Origin: Hypericum androsaemum
Taxonomy: Eukaryota > Streptophyta > Magnoliopsida > Malpighiales > Hypericaceae
Direction of reading: 5' to 3'
Assembly: GCA_963995505.1 (NCBI GenBank)
Contig: OZ023188.1
Span: 17,931,912-17,995,911, forward strand
DNA: 64,000 nucleotides
Part shown: one piece after another, positions 1 to 12,031 of the stretch
Position numbering within the stretch: position 1 is the stretch's first letter
Layout of the letters: each line of letters begins with the position of its first letter
Notes under the pieces: generated by a model
What the model was told of the DNA's origin: nothing
What the model saw: only the letters and a program-made list of their open reading frames with translations
Databases searched by the model: none
Made by a program: the position numbers and the translations under genes

Positions 1-2
1 CT

Positions 3-647
3 GTCAATGAGTATTTCTCAAGATACAAATCTCTTTGGGACCAGTTGTTTCAGTTTCGTCCTCTACCCGCCTGCAAATGTGCCCCAGATGCTCACATTAC
101 CTGTGCTGCAACCACTCAGATGGCAGAGCAACTTGCACAAGATCACATCATGGGATTCCTGACAGGTTTGAATGATAATTTTTCTACTGTTAGAACCCAG
201 ATTTTGATGCTTGATCCACTTCCTACAATGACTAGAGTTATGTACTTAGTCACTCAACATGAAAGACAAATTATAGACTTGCCTCTACCGCCTAAACCAA
301 ATGCTTCTCCTGCCACTTTTTCTTCACATATTGTGAATGATTCTGCTGCTGTGCTTGCTGCCCAATATACTGCTAAGCGCTTTGGTTTAAAGAAACCCTT
401 CTGTACACACTGTCACAGAGAGGGACATACCATTGAGAAGTGTTTTAAGTTGCATGGTTTTCCACCTGGTTGGAAGCCAAAACCAAGAAATGGCCAGGTG
501 ATTGCAGCAGCACATGGTGAATCTTCAAGCAGTCTTACTGGGAACTATGGTTTTAGCCAGGAGCAGATGAGAGGACTGATGAATATGATGCAGAAAACAC
601 TCTCCCAAGGGCAGGTGACAGCTCATTCTGCAAGACCTATTACATAA
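3..647 (+). pseudogene. Copia A gag, C-terminal part with zinc knuckle
   Basis: This is the nucleocapsid end of a Copia gag polyprotein, which packages element RNA into virus-like particles. The translation contains the gag motif FQFRPLPACKC followed later by a CCHC knuckle (CTHCHREGHTIEKC, about residues 117-130 counted from position 45) and the usual LHGFPPGW tail. The frame reaches a TAA at 645-647 and continues open in the same frame with the protease. The stop is therefore a single in-frame change in a gag-pol polyprotein; a Gln codon (CAA) mutated to TAA is the simplest guess. The N-terminal gag domain is outside the window. Confidence 0.85.
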
Positions 648-1490
648 GAAGCTTATGGTTCCAAAGTGAATTCAATGACTCACCTGTCTGATCCCAAGAT
701 GAATTCAGCAGGTACTTTTTCAATTTGTAATCTGCAGGGAGATCAAAATATGCCTATTGGATCCCAGGCTTGGATTCTGGACTCAGGAGCTTCCACTCAT
801 GTGACTTGTTCAACTGAGTGGTTTGTTGAATACAAGTCAATAGATCCTGTTTATATCACCTTACCAAATGGGAGCAAAGTTCAAGCAAGTCATATTGGCA
901 CTGTACAATTATCTGCAAAATTGCACTTATTCAATGTGCTTTATGTCGCTTCTTTTGCATTTAATCTGATCTCGATCAGCCAGCTAGCAAAAGATCTTCC
1001 AGTGTCACTGACTTTCAACTCTACTTGTTGCTCAATACAGGACCTTACCACACAGATGAAGATTGGCAATGCTGAGAGATCCCATGGCCTATACATCCTC
1101 AACCCAGACACTACCCTGCTCAACCGAGACACTACCCAATCAACCTGTTTGGGTACTACCAATAACTATATTCAGCATAAATTAGATCTCTGGCATTGTA
1201 GACTAGGTCACATTCCTAGTTCTAAACTCTTGCTACTTCAAAAGCTGTGCCCCTCTATCTCTGTAGGAGCTGATTTACCTTGTGATTGCTGCCATTATGC
1301 CAAACAAAAGAGAAATCCTTTTCCTTCCAGCTTGAATACAACAAAGTCTTGTTTTGATTTGATACATGTGGATGTTTGGGGTCCATACTCTGTCCCTTCT
1401 TATGATGGTTACACTTATTTCTTAACCATTGTTGATGATTATTCTAGAGCCACTTGGGTATATTTGATGAAAACTAAAGATAAGTTTCTC
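648..1490 (+). pseudogene. Copia A pol: protease, HHCC domain, start of integrase
   Basis: The frame after the gag stop carries the Copia protease signature WILDSGASTHVTC (catalytic D-S-G). Next comes the pre-integrase zinc-binding region with H-x-x-x-x-H (HCRLGHIP) and a Cys pair (CDCC), then the integrase core start with FDLIHVDVWGPY (first catalytic Asp) and FLTIVDDYSRATWVY. The second catalytic Asp and the Glu are absent because the copy stops near 1490. It cannot encode a working integrase. It is close in sequence to Copia B at 23-26 kb, which helps to interpret the stops there. Confidence 0.88.
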
Positions 1491-2319
1491 ATGTACCATA
1501 GTAGTCCACTTGTTCTCGCCTCAAGATTTTGGACGCCCAGCTCTCCAAAGGCTATCCTACGTTGTTGTCTCTGATCGTTGAGGCTATTCATGAAATATGG
1601 AGCAGCGTTAAATCCTCTCAATCTATTCTCGAACTGGAGAGTCCGAATTTGGCGATCATGAACATTCAACCCAGACAAACAACTGAATATAGTCTGTGAA
1701 AGTACTCGATCAGAAGTAATAGTGTCACATATCTGAGCAATAAACCCGCCTAATTTCCCACCCGGCCACAAGGCCGGATGATTCTCGAGGAAGTGAACAT
1801 CTTGCCTGAAAAAAACAAAAAACAAAAAAAATTAGTTGAATTTGACGTAGGTGCTATTTATAACTAAATATGGGTTACTTCATCTAAATTTTTTTCATAT
1901 TTTAATAAAATTGAATTAATTAAAATAAAGATTTGATCAATCTAACAAAAAAGATCCCATACCCCCAAGATTGAAGTTTATCCAGATGAGATATAAAATG
2001 ATCGGCATCTTCAGAAAAGCTTCTGCCATGCCCACACAGTGATTTAACAAAGTTTGATAATTTGCTAATCGCAAGCTCACGCGAAAATTCATCTCCATTC
2101 TGATCTTCCATGACAAATGCCTCTTCTGTGTTGGGATTATAGAAAGTATTATTGGGGGTGATAACCTGGTTAATTCTCTCTTGTCCCATTGTGTAGTGGA
2201 CAAATCGTATCAAGCCTCTGCAAAAACCAAACAAAATTGTTAAGGATATGGATATGAGCTTCTGCCATTGACGTGTCACATGCACAGACTTTGTTTAGGA
2301 GAATAACATAGATTTAATT

Positions 2320-2410
2320 TTTTTTGAAAGTAAATATTTTACAACTAACAAGATTTGAACTTTAGATCTTTTTAATAAAGTATGTCGCTCGGCTAAATAT
2401 ACTTTGGCAC
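2320..2410 (-). mobile_element. SINE (tRNA-derived type) with 15-bp target duplications
   Basis: The 15-bp sequence AACATAGATTTAATT occurs at 2305-2319 and again at 2411-2425, flanking about 90 bp. Read on the minus strand, the insert has a tRNA-like B-box region (GTTCAAATC) and ends in a poly(A) stretch (the T run just after 2319 on the plus strand). This is the structure of a tRNA-derived SINE. It lies in intron 2 of the truncated host gene. The A box is degenerate, so the family name is not certain; the duplication is exact. Confidence 0.72.
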
Positions 2411-2425
2411 AACATAGATTTAATT

Positions 2426-3701
2426 ACTAGTGCAATAAGAGATTTGGTGATTTCAAAGACAATTTACCAAGAGATTGCAACAGTAATTTATTTTATCATA
2501 CTCCCAGAATCTTTTCGACTCCAACTAAAATCCTAAATACCGTTAAAGCAAGTATTCATTGATTATGATAATGGAGATTTAAACCATACACTTCTATTAT
2601 TTTTTATTACACTTTTGTACATGCTTTTTACGGTGGTGAGTTGAGCTGTCTAGATTTACGATGGCACTAATTCCGCCGGCGTGCAGCAATAATGGGGAGG
2701 GTTTGTGCGCCGATGTTTGACCTAAATAGCTGCTTTATATTAAGTTTTAATGCTAGCGGCACAAAAAATTGCTAACCCTAATCTCTATGTTCGGTAACCC
2801 TAATCGTTATTTTATTTGTTTCGTCCAATCAAATATTTGTGCCAAGAAGTTCATGCCTCTTTAAATTATACAGAAACATCGGTTTTTAACGATTTGAAAA
2901 ATAGAAAGAATCATATGAACTATACGTTTCTAAATATCTTGTTCATTAACTCGATATTGTTTCAGTTTTTCAAGTTACTTTTTCTATTTCAAGATGTTAT
3001 TTTGTGAATCTATGATGTTAATTATATGGCTTATATAATTTATCTGTATAGGGTTTAGATGGATGAAAGTGATTCTCAACAGAATTTGTTATTTTCTCTT
3101 TTTTTCTTTCAATTTCGAGATAACCTAATTTTAGAAGGTCAATTGCATGTTTGGTGAGTAACGACTGATCGTCTCTTAGTTGCAAGATAAGGAAAACTTT
3201 TATGAATGTGGTGAAAAAAATTCATGCATCATGTTTATTACGAATGTGAAGAATCATTAACTAGTTCATAATAGATAAAGAAAATTCAACATGTAATTTT
3301 CTTCCTATTTGCTTAAATATACATTTTTCATGTATCAAATCTATTGCTTATTTTAATTCTACAAGAAAGCTTATCAATTTGCTTATAAGTTAAAAAATTT
3401 GCACTTCAATTTTTCATGTTTTAAATAATTTTAATTGATATCAGCAGTAAAATATTGGATAAGAAATATATTCCGTTTAATTTTTTTGAAAGATATGATT
3501 TTTAAAAATTATGGACCCGTGAGTTTACCCTATCTTGCCCGATTTTTTAGGATGGAGATCCTGCCCGTATCTTTTTTTTTTAAAGAGAATAAGGGCAAGG
3601 ATTTAGATACAGCCTCGGAAAAAGAGGACAAGGAATTGGGTGGTATAGACTCTACTCGAATCCTGGTTATGCCATTCCCATATATGTATAATATTTTTAG
3701 A
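2426..3701. other. Intronic, AT-rich, no gene seen
   Basis: Part of the large intron of the truncated minus-strand gene. Only short chance open frames are present. I see no conserved domain, RNA gene or clear repeat here. Confidence 0.6.
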
Positions 3702-4830
3702 GGGTAAATTATCCTGAGGTCCTTGGAGTTTGACAAATCACCAATAAGGTACTTACTGTTTCAAAACTCCTACTTTCGTCCTCCAAATTTGGTAAGATAA
3801 AACTCTGAAGTCTCTAACTCCGGTATCGGAAAATAACTCTGACAAAATTAGACCCGGAAGGATCAAAATGCCCCTTAATTGAAAATTTTCCTCTCCCCTC
3901 CCCTCTCCTTTCTCCTCTCCTCCCGGCCCCTCCCCTTTCCTTTGTTTGGTGGTTCATGAACTTCCCTAGTTAATAACCTTGTGTCTTTTTCTTCCCAATC
4001 CAGCATGGTATGACCACTAATCTTCAAAATTTAGCTTCAAAATTTAGTAAGAGCTCAAAGGATGGACGAGGAGATACTAGTATTTGGACGGATACGTCGT
4101 TGTACAAAGTACAGAAGGCAAAGACATAGTATGGTCATGTTTCCAATTTCAAGCATCTCGCCAGTTTCACGTTTGGTCATGGGACATGTAAAACACCATC
4201 TGAACAACTAAACAGAGTTAACTAGAAGCGTAAATAGGGAAACAAACCAGATGAAAATTCCCAATTATCTTAATTTGAACCCTAATTCAAAAATCTTCTA
4301 CAGTTAAACAAAAAGGATGATGATTAAAATGGCTCCTCTTTAGTGAAACCCACGGGTCAACCACCATGTACTCGACGAAATTATCCCATCACCACACGGT
4401 CACCCACTACGCGTTCTTCCCTGGCCAGCCGCGGTGGTCCAATGAGACGCTGGGATCCAGAGCTGCCGGGACGAGGAAGGTGGTGCTCGCCGACTTCATA
4501 CGGTAGCAACCCGAGTTACCACGATCGGGCGGCTGCCGCGGCGAGGGAGACCAGTGATGGTGGGCTGCCATGGTAACTTGTACTTGTCGTCGTAGATGGG
4601 TATTATATCTCAGCGGCGTCATGATTCTTTTTGGTCCTTCCAGCGGGGAGGACAGGAGAGAGGGGAGGAGATAGAAGAAAGGAAATAAGTTTTTAAATAT
4701 TTTTTAATTGAGGGGTTTTTTTTCCTTTATTTTCCAATACCGGAACTAGAAATCTTAGAGTTCTATTATACTAAAAGAGGATTGTGTATTTTGTTTACTA
4801 AAAGAGGATTTCTCCGCAAACTAACAAGTT
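3702..4830. mobile_element. Non-autonomous Mutator-like element with degenerate terminal inverted repeats
   Basis: The left end begins GGGTAAATTATCCTGAGG and continues with a block (AACTCCGGTATCGGAAAA near 3818-3835) that returns in inverted form at about 4730-4765 (TTTTCCAATACCGGAACT). The inner flank AATGCCCCTTAATTG is mirrored by CAATTGAGGGG-like sequence near 4708. The left terminal motif matches the ends of the elements at 48056, 51965 and 61628. The right outer end is eroded, so the limit near 4830 is approximate. The middle (about 4340-4625) is GC-rich, unlike its surroundings, and could be captured host sequence. No transposase is present. Confidence 0.55.
4343..4622 (-). other. GC-rich insert in the Mutator-like element, possible captured gene fragment
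   Basis: A 280-bp block of high GC content sits between the inverted repeats. It is open in at least one frame on each strand, as expected of GC-rich DNA, and I recognise no domain. The contrast with the AT-rich flanks is why I note it. A transduplicated host fragment (Pack-MULE type) is one explanation; chance composition is another. Confidence 0.3.
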
Positions 4831-5296
4831 GTTGGTGATATTGTTGAGTTTACTATAAACATTATAAATAATTCATGTGATGTTATTAACTAATCTCAAA
4901 CTAACAAGATGTTGGTGATATGAGAAAAATGGAATTATACTATTAAATCAACGTGAAAATTGAATGGGTAAATTTTTTTCATACCTGATAACTTTCTTCG
5001 ACTCTAGGCTTAGTACATTCTGATAACGAGGTGGAACAACCGCCGGATCAACTATTTTGCTACTTATTTGAACCAACTTGCTTGAATAAGCACTTTGGGA
5101 TTCATAATAACACTTTAGGCATTTTGTATCCTAAAAAATAAGATATTAAACAAATGGTTATTTAATATTTTTACCAAATAAAAATTAAGAAGAATAATGT
5201 CCAACTTACCCGTATGTCTAGCCTTGGATGATCGATTGACGTTCCTTCCCAATGTAGGCAGTAATTTACCCTAGCTTGACTTCTTCTCTGATGCAT

Positions 5297-8200
5297 GATA
5301 CTGTTTGAAGAAGAGAGGAGGGAGGGAGAAAGGTGCTTGGTTGGGGGTAGCCGATGGTGTGTTGTTGCTGTTAGGGGATGTTGTGAGATTTCTTATGGGG
5401 TTTGTGTAAATGTGTAATTGACAATGCTGCTAATGTGTTTATAAGCTGTAACGGAGGGCTGTTTGAGTTTCCTCACCTTGAACAAGCTCCGTACCCGGAT
5501 GTAATATGTTCTGGTCTTCTCAACCAATTAATTCAAATTTGAGTTAGGTGAGATCTTTAAAAATTGGCATAATTTTTCCAATAGTTAAGCTATTAACAGG
5601 TTTCGAGTTAGAGTACATGGCATTGAAAAGTTAAGTGAAGTCAAGGATTCAAATTCTGGCAAGTGTAATCGTAGTGCTATCTGTTTGAATTCGAATTAAG
5701 TGGTACAATAAACTGGATATCAAGTGTTATAAAGAAAAGACAAGTTTGCATTGAAAATTCACGATGACTTCATAAAGTAGCTTTGCTATCCAGATTTTTT
5801 TTTCTTCCAGAAACCCAACATCAAATTTAATTCTAAGGAGAGAGGTAGAAGTACTACCCGAAAATGGTACAAGAAGACTACTTGTGTGTTACTTTAATAG
5901 GTTCCCTTTCTGTGAATTGAATTGGGATTTGAATTGGGTTCATTACGAGGTCGTTTTCCTTGGGACAAATATCAAAAAACACAGACCAATTAGTGTGAAT
6001 GTTATTTTAGCTTAGTTAAAAAATCTCGAATTTGAATTCTCAAAGCGTTACAGTTACATTATTAAATATTTATTTTGTTAGGAGAGTTATGTTATCTTCC
6101 TAATGCACATGTTGTCGAAAAACCACAACCGTGTAAATACATCGAGTTTAAGTAAGAGTGACACGGCCGTGCTAAAACACCAGGGGGATTCTACATCTCA
6201 TAAAAGGGAATTGAAAATGCTGGAAACTACATCTCATTAAAACGGCAAAATACGTGATTACACCATCGCTTCATTCATCTCAAGACTGCTCGAGTACATC
6301 TCAAAAAATTGTTTTTAATTGAGTATGAAAAAAAAACCATTTTGCGAGAACCCGAGAATCATGCAATTCCAAGTGGACTCTTGGGTGAGATCTACTAATT
6401 CGCATCAAGAATATATATCCATTGTAAGATAATGCAATTCCAAGTTGTTTTATTGTCCATATGGCATGGCGATTAGTGACTGTCAACAATAACGTGACAT
6501 ATGGATAATAAAAACAACATTCCCTTAGTTAACAATTTTTTTATAGTTATAGAACAACTACCATATTATTTCAAATATATATACCGAATGTTTCTAAAAT
6601 TTCCGACATTCCTCCACATAGGGGAAAAAATTTGGCCCACGCATGGCTTTATGTACCTAAAAGTTTTTGATTGGTTTGCCTTTACGTCACATTTTGATAG
6701 TTCCCAATATGTCATCTACATGTTCCCAAAAAATATGTACGTAATTCTGAACAGACTAAGGTGCTGATCTTTTTAATATTTATTCACATGAAAACATAAG
6801 GAAAGGAGAGAGAGGGACACCCAAAATGGTACAAAAGAACTACTTGTGTTTTACTTTAACAGGTCTAGTTCCTGTGAATTGAATTGAGATTTGAGGGGGT
6901 AATTGGATACTTCTTTTGGGTTGCGGCGTCGTAATCCTTGGAAAAAAAATATCAAACGATCAATTGGTTAATACGTTATTTTAACTTGATTAAGAGATCG
7001 AATGTATTAGAATGTTACAATGTTAAAAATTTAAACCTGAAATATCTTAAGTAAACTAGAACATCTTAATTAGTTAATACGCATTCCTTGATATTTGTCC
7101 CAAGGAAAACGACACGGTAATGAACCCAAAAGAAGAATCCAATTACCCCACCTAAAATCCGGATTCAAACCGATCATGGTCGGTATAGAGGTGCAAGATG
7201 TTGAGCTTCAAGCGGAAGTTAATGCGGAGGCAAAGCGGAGGTTAATACGGAAGCATGGCGTATCATAATAGCTATGGATTTTTCATGAGAAGAAGATACC
7301 TCTCATATTCTCCATGCGATAAAGTTCTCGACTCGTGGTGGTCCTTTTCATTGGACTTTTGATCCTCCGTAAATTTGCTTGACTCTTAGCGTTTCCGTAT
7401 GGGGCAAATATGGGGAATCTTTGGCTAACATTCTTAGGTGTTATTATGGGGATATTTTGGATAGGTTTAGATAGCATTTATCATTCCTTTGCCATGATAG
7501 GCGTCTATCTTTACCTTAGGTGTACTTTGTACAGTTTGGTGTATTAATTTTTGAGGAGCAATATAAATTTTACTTTTCAGAAAAACATCTGGATTCAAAC
7601 CGGATTGCAAAATTAGAAGCATAACAATAATTAAAAATTATCGCACTGCTCATCAATACGTTATTACACCACTGCGCCTTATTTACAAACTCCATAACAC
7701 CGTGGGGGAATTCGACATTCGTAGATTGTAATTATTACTTATTATTAATAAAAATAATTTACCTACCAAAATAACAAACTCCATTACATATAAATGACTA
7801 AGCCACCCTGGTAGGACGATTTGTGGCTACCATAGCTTAATTTTTAAGAGATACGATGTTAAGTTTGACCTAGCTAGGTTCAAGAAATATTTGATGACAA
7901 CTTATAAGAAGGCCTCAAATTCTATGGAAAAGGAGGACTCACTTTGGGAAAGTACAATTGTTTAAATCAAATTTTTAGACTAATCATTATATTCGATAGG
8001 AAGTGAACATAAACTTCTGTTCATTTTTTCAAGTGCTCTTCTACTAATGTGTATGCTTTATTCTTCAATTGGTGGGAATTGATTTGGAGATTATGGAGCA
8101 TGCAATATAAATGATTGCTCCTATTATTTGCCGTATCGAATAATTGGAACCTCGTCTATTCCATTTATTTAGTCAACCTCCTATATTTAGAGACTAATAA

Positions 8201-8640
8201 TGTTATGTTCTATTTATGAGTTTATCTAATAATGATATATTTTCTAAATTTCTCAATACTTAGACGTCACCTACTCCATGCAGATCCTGTTAGAACAAAA
8301 CCAATCGTCTTCAATTCTTTTAGTCCCAAGCTGAAAAATTCTCTTGGCATCATTCCGTCCCCGCCACGTTTAGATACCTAGAACCAATATGCAAAATTTA
8401 AGAATTCGGATTAGATACGAAGTCATAGTATTTTACCATCGACTCTATAGTACATTATCTTTTAGGCCCTAATTACTCATCTAAAAAAAGCTGGACTGTA
8501 TAAAAGTTAAATTTCTAGAGTTAATTTTTTTGGAAAGGGTAGAGTCAAACTCTTATATAGATACAAAAATGAGTATGAATACAACAGTCATGATATCTTA
8601 TCGATGGTCCGGCTTCCTAACCAGAGGTCCGTGTAACTCC
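5297..8640. other. Intergenic region with dispersed direct and inverted repeat copies
   Basis: No gene is seen. A block at about 5835-6060 (contains AAATGGTACAAGAAGACTAC) recurs in direct orientation at about 6798-7030. The part with CCTTGGGACAAATATC at about 5950-5975 recurs inverted at about 7085-7125. These look like remains of one element family or a local duplication. Elsewhere only short random open frames occur. Confidence 0.55.
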
Positions 8641-8649
8641 TCTTCATGC

Positions 8650-9022
8650 TGTCTATGATGACTACTTGAGAATGTTTCAACTTTCTATTTAGTTATTGCA
8701 TATTGTAATAGGAATTCTAATTAGGAAGAAACTCTAGGATTAGCCTACTATAAATATAAATAGGAGGTGAGTGTTCAGGAGTAACTTGGGACTAAACACA
8801 ATAGGTACGGTAGTGTAGACAGGGAGAAGGGTTTGAGGCAGATAGCCTTGCCACAGTCTGTGTATCTGTTGTACTCCATATCATAGTAAAAGATCGTCTA
8901 TATCCTCGTGGAGTAGGTCAGTTGACCGAACCACGTATATCGTGTGTCCTCAATGTTCCTATTGTCTCCTATCTCTCTATTATTTTATATGGGCCTATCG
9001 AAAGTACTTTCGCTGCCCTACA
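8650..9022 (+). repeat. LTR remnant (3' part) of an LTR retrotransposon
   Basis: The stretch ends in CA at 9021-9022 directly before a primer-binding-site sequence, and holds a TATA-like box (CTATAAATATAAATAGG, about 8750) followed by transcribed-region-like sequence. That is the layout of a Copia-type LTR. The 5' limit is not clear; TGTCTATGATG near 8650 is a candidate start. No gag or pol follows within several kilobases, so only the LTR and leader survive. Confidence 0.5.
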
Positions 9023-9024
9023 AT

Positions 9025-9037
9025 TGGTATCAAGAGC
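9025..9037 (+). promoter_or_regulatory. Primer-binding site complementary to initiator tRNA-Met (degenerate)
   Basis: TGGTATCAAGAGC resembles the canonical plant Copia primer-binding site TGGTATCAGAGC with one inserted A. It lies two bases after the LTR end and would prime minus-strand DNA synthesis. Confidence 0.55.
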
Positions 9038-9169
9038 TTTGGTGTGTATCTGGGTGAAAATTGGTGAAGAGTCCCTTTTGGATTTAGCAAAAAAAATTGA
9101 AATTAAGACAGAGGGGCTAATCTATAATTTCAGAAAAAAGGCTGGGAAAATTTGGTAATTGTCATCCAA

Positions 9170-11980
9170 AAGGGGAATTAGGGTTTCACCCATATGGAGA
9201 TTGCTGCTGCTGGAAGGTGAGGGGATGACGCTCGCCATCGTTCGTCAGGAGGAGGTTCACGCTTCGTCGTCACGCCGTTAGGTTGGTCACTCTGCTCAGT
9301 GATCTAACAGTCCAGTGAAACCCGAGACAAGTAACTTGAGAATGTTAAATAATTTAAGACAGTCCAGAGTGGTCATTCCAAAGTCGTACTAACGGAGAGG
9401 GGGAAATGCTAAACTAGAGCTATACTAGGCTACGGAAAGTAAAGGCAATAGAGATAAGTAAAGTTGTTGTAGGTTGCATTTGTGGTGTCTTGTCTCTTCG
9501 CCGAGATGTCCTTATATAGAACGCCTTGACCTAGCCTCGGCCCTCAAAATAGGAAAAAATCTCATTGGCCCTTTTTTTACTCAACCCGGCTTAGAATAGA
9601 AAAATCTATGCCGACTTCCCAAAACAAGGAGATCTGTCCCCGAATAGGTAGGCCGTCTCCAACTCAACCTGGCCTATAATAGGAAAATGTAGATCGACTC
9701 ACAAAATAGAGAGATCCGATCTCGAATAGGAGTGATCATGCCGTGACGAATAAGTATCCGCGGCCTAAATAGAAACATACCAAATCTTGGCAGAATATTG
9801 AAAGATATGGGTCAAATAAGGAAGCCCCCAAGTTGTGACCGAAAGTCAAAGAACGCGGCTCCAAATAAGAAGATCTCGTCCCAAAGTGAACGACGAAGCG
9901 GAAGATGAAAATGAACAGACGCCCGAGATGTAGGCGGCCAAAAACGGTCGGACGCCTAAGATGTAGGCAACTAAAAACAGACGGACGACCGAATGAACAA
10001 ACGGTTGAACAAGCGAACAACCCCAAAGTGTCACATTCTGGCCGAACCCGAAATCATACTCGAACCTTAACATGCCTAGGTCATTTTCGAACCCCAATAG
10101 TAGTCTATAGAAAAGATGATGAAAATCTTATGGCGACAAACGAACGGATAATTATGTCAACTATTCCACCAATCACCAATAAAAGTTAAATCAAACCAAC
10201 TAAATTATAATAGTATTTAAATACTTGATAGAATATATTTGATACTTCGTCGACCACATCAGGGAACCAACCGCAACTCAAAAAAACCCCAACGTATTTT
10301 AACACGACATAGAAAAGCCAGTATCAAGTCAACCGCTTCAAGAAACGAAGTCCAACTCCCCGCCCGCCCTCATCGACGTGTTCTATCGAATCACAAACCG
10401 CCACATCACCAACTCATGCGACTCTCTCTCTTTCTTTCGCACTTTCTCTCTTCTTCTTTTTATATATATAAAAATTGTAATAAAAAATAACGTAAAAGGT
10501 CCGATTTCACCACTTCAGAGCCCATCTCTCCCCCTTTTTCAAAAATTCCGTTTGTCCACCAGGGCCCTTTTCCTCTGAAATGGTATTGATTAGTAGATTA
10601 ACTAGGCTGGATGGTCGCGATTGCTTTAAATTATTTATCCATCTTGATCAACCAATAATTTAAGCTAACATGTCTAGTGGTTTTGTCCTCATCGACAATA
10701 CATTGGTATTAGCGATTAATTGCCCTTTTTCCTGAATTAATTATATATTACTATTAGCGATTCATTCCTCTGAATTGATTACGGATGAACAATTACTAAT
10801 AGAAAACCACCAACGTATTTTAATTTAAGACGACATTGAAAAGCCGGTATCAAGTCAACCGCTTCAAGAAACGAAGTCCAACACCCGCCGGCCCGCCCGC
10901 ATCGGCCGATCGTAACCAATCACAACACGGCACGTCACCCGACTCCCCTGCCGAGATTACGGGGTCCAGACCAGACCAGATCGGCATCGGTTTCACTTTT
11001 CCTCGCGCGAGCGTCTCGGTCGGACCAAGACCAGAAACCATGGGCATCATCCACCGATCTGCTTTTGTTGTATATTCTATAGTTATTTATATATCTTTTA
11101 TCTAGCTTCTCAGGATAGAGTCAAGCGTCTTTAATATACTTATTTCTTTTTTTTATTTGAGAAAGTATATAGTAAAATTAGTGAATATCCATTTTAGATA
11201 CTCCCCGAAATATAACTTTCTTATACGTAATCAAATAACGATTAATGAGAGATTTCCCTCATGCCAGAACTTATGCTTAGACGCCACAGAAGTCTTATTT
11301 CGGTATTAGTTTAAAGAATTTAGCAATATTTTTCTGTTTAGAGATTGATTAATTAATTTAGAGAGTATCGAAATATCGTTTACTTTGTGCTTAGATGTCA
11401 GGGAGATATTATTTCCGCGTGCTAATAAAACTTAACCCAAAATTGACAAATCTAGCACTACACGTTATGAACTTCTTTATTGAAAAGGACCTTTACACTT
11501 CCATCAAAGCTTTAAATTAATTGTTCCTCCTCTTCAAGTCCATTTATTTCCATCCATTACTCCTCCGACTGAAATAAGTGAACAAAGTCAAAACCGTCAA
11601 AATCTTAGCTCCCATCGTTTCACAAATCTCCAACTCTGTTAATATCGTGGAAAGAAAAAAGTTGATTATAGCATTATATGATTTCAATCTTTTCATTTCA
11701 GAAGTTCGTGGATGAAATTACTTAGATCATTCATATAGTAATTTTTTTTGACATTTTAGAGACAAATTTGTAATTTTGCTAATTAATTTTTCCGTCACGG
11801 GTCTATTTATGTGTTCGTTGACCGAGTCAGTTAGACACGAAATAACGTTGTTTTATCCATTTATTTATATAAAAAAACCCAAAAATTCAAAATGGGCCAA
11901 AATGATGTTGATTTTCTCTAATTTTATTTTATTATCCTTTAAGTTGAATTATTTCATTTTAAACCACACTAACTAAACAG
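9170..11980. repeat. Repeat-rich intergenic region with internal direct repeats
   Basis: No gene is recognised. A roughly 80-bp unit with ACTCAACC(C/T)GGC and AATAGGAAAA-like blocks occurs twice in tandem at about 9578-9655 and 9660-9735. A 33-bp unit with GATGTAGGC is doubled at about 9930-9985. A longer direct repeat, sharing CAACCGCTTCAAGAAACGAA, lies at 10290-10413 and 10811-10945. The sequence resembles decayed LTR or leader DNA, but I cannot place it in a family. Confidence 0.5.
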
Positions 11981-12031
11981 ATGACATTATGGGTCTATTT
12001 TTTTCGGACATTAATTAGTCCGAAATTATAT

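Larger units (their letters stand above)
1..1490 (+). mobile_element. Ty1/copia LTR retrotransposon fragment A, truncated at both ends
   Basis: One reading frame, entering the window at base 3, encodes in order the end of gag, a CCHC zinc knuckle, an aspartic protease, the GAG-pre-integrase HHCC domain and the start of the integrase core. The 5' LTR and early gag lie outside the window. The 3' part (rest of integrase, reverse transcriptase, RNase H, 3' LTR) is missing: similarity stops at about 1488-1492, where the sequence becomes an exon of an oppositely oriented host gene. No second LTR or target duplication is visible at that junction, so this is a broken copy or a recombination junction, not a simple insertion. 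Confidence 0.9.
1490..5296 (-). pseudogene. Unrecognised host gene, four exons, 3' end cut off by Copia A
   Basis: I do not recognise this protein. Four exons on the minus strand fit together with exact phases: 5296-5210 (29 codons from ATG, protein start MHQRRSQARVNY), 5130-4985 (phase 2 exit), 2217-1963 (starts FVHYTMGQERINQ after the split Arg codon, exits phase 2 within a run of five G) and 1805 to about 1490 (DVHFLENHPALWPGGK). Donors are GTAAG or GTAT and acceptors TTTTTTAG, TTTTTGCAG and TTTTTTTCAG. No stop or frameshift occurs in these exons, about 267 residues. The last exon runs straight into the Copia fragment, so the C-terminal part is lost or lies elsewhere. Composition is that of a soluble, mixed helical protein. 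Intron 2 is 2.77 kb and carries a SINE and a Mutator-like element. It may still be transcribed but should give a truncated protein. Confidence 0.62.

Noticed and set aside
1920..2203. Second open frame overlapping exon 3 of the truncated gene
   Set aside because: Off-frame; the other frame has correct splice phases on both sides.
10850..11105. Overlapping open frames on both strands
   Set aside because: Located in a GC-rich repeat copy; open by composition, with no recognisable protein.
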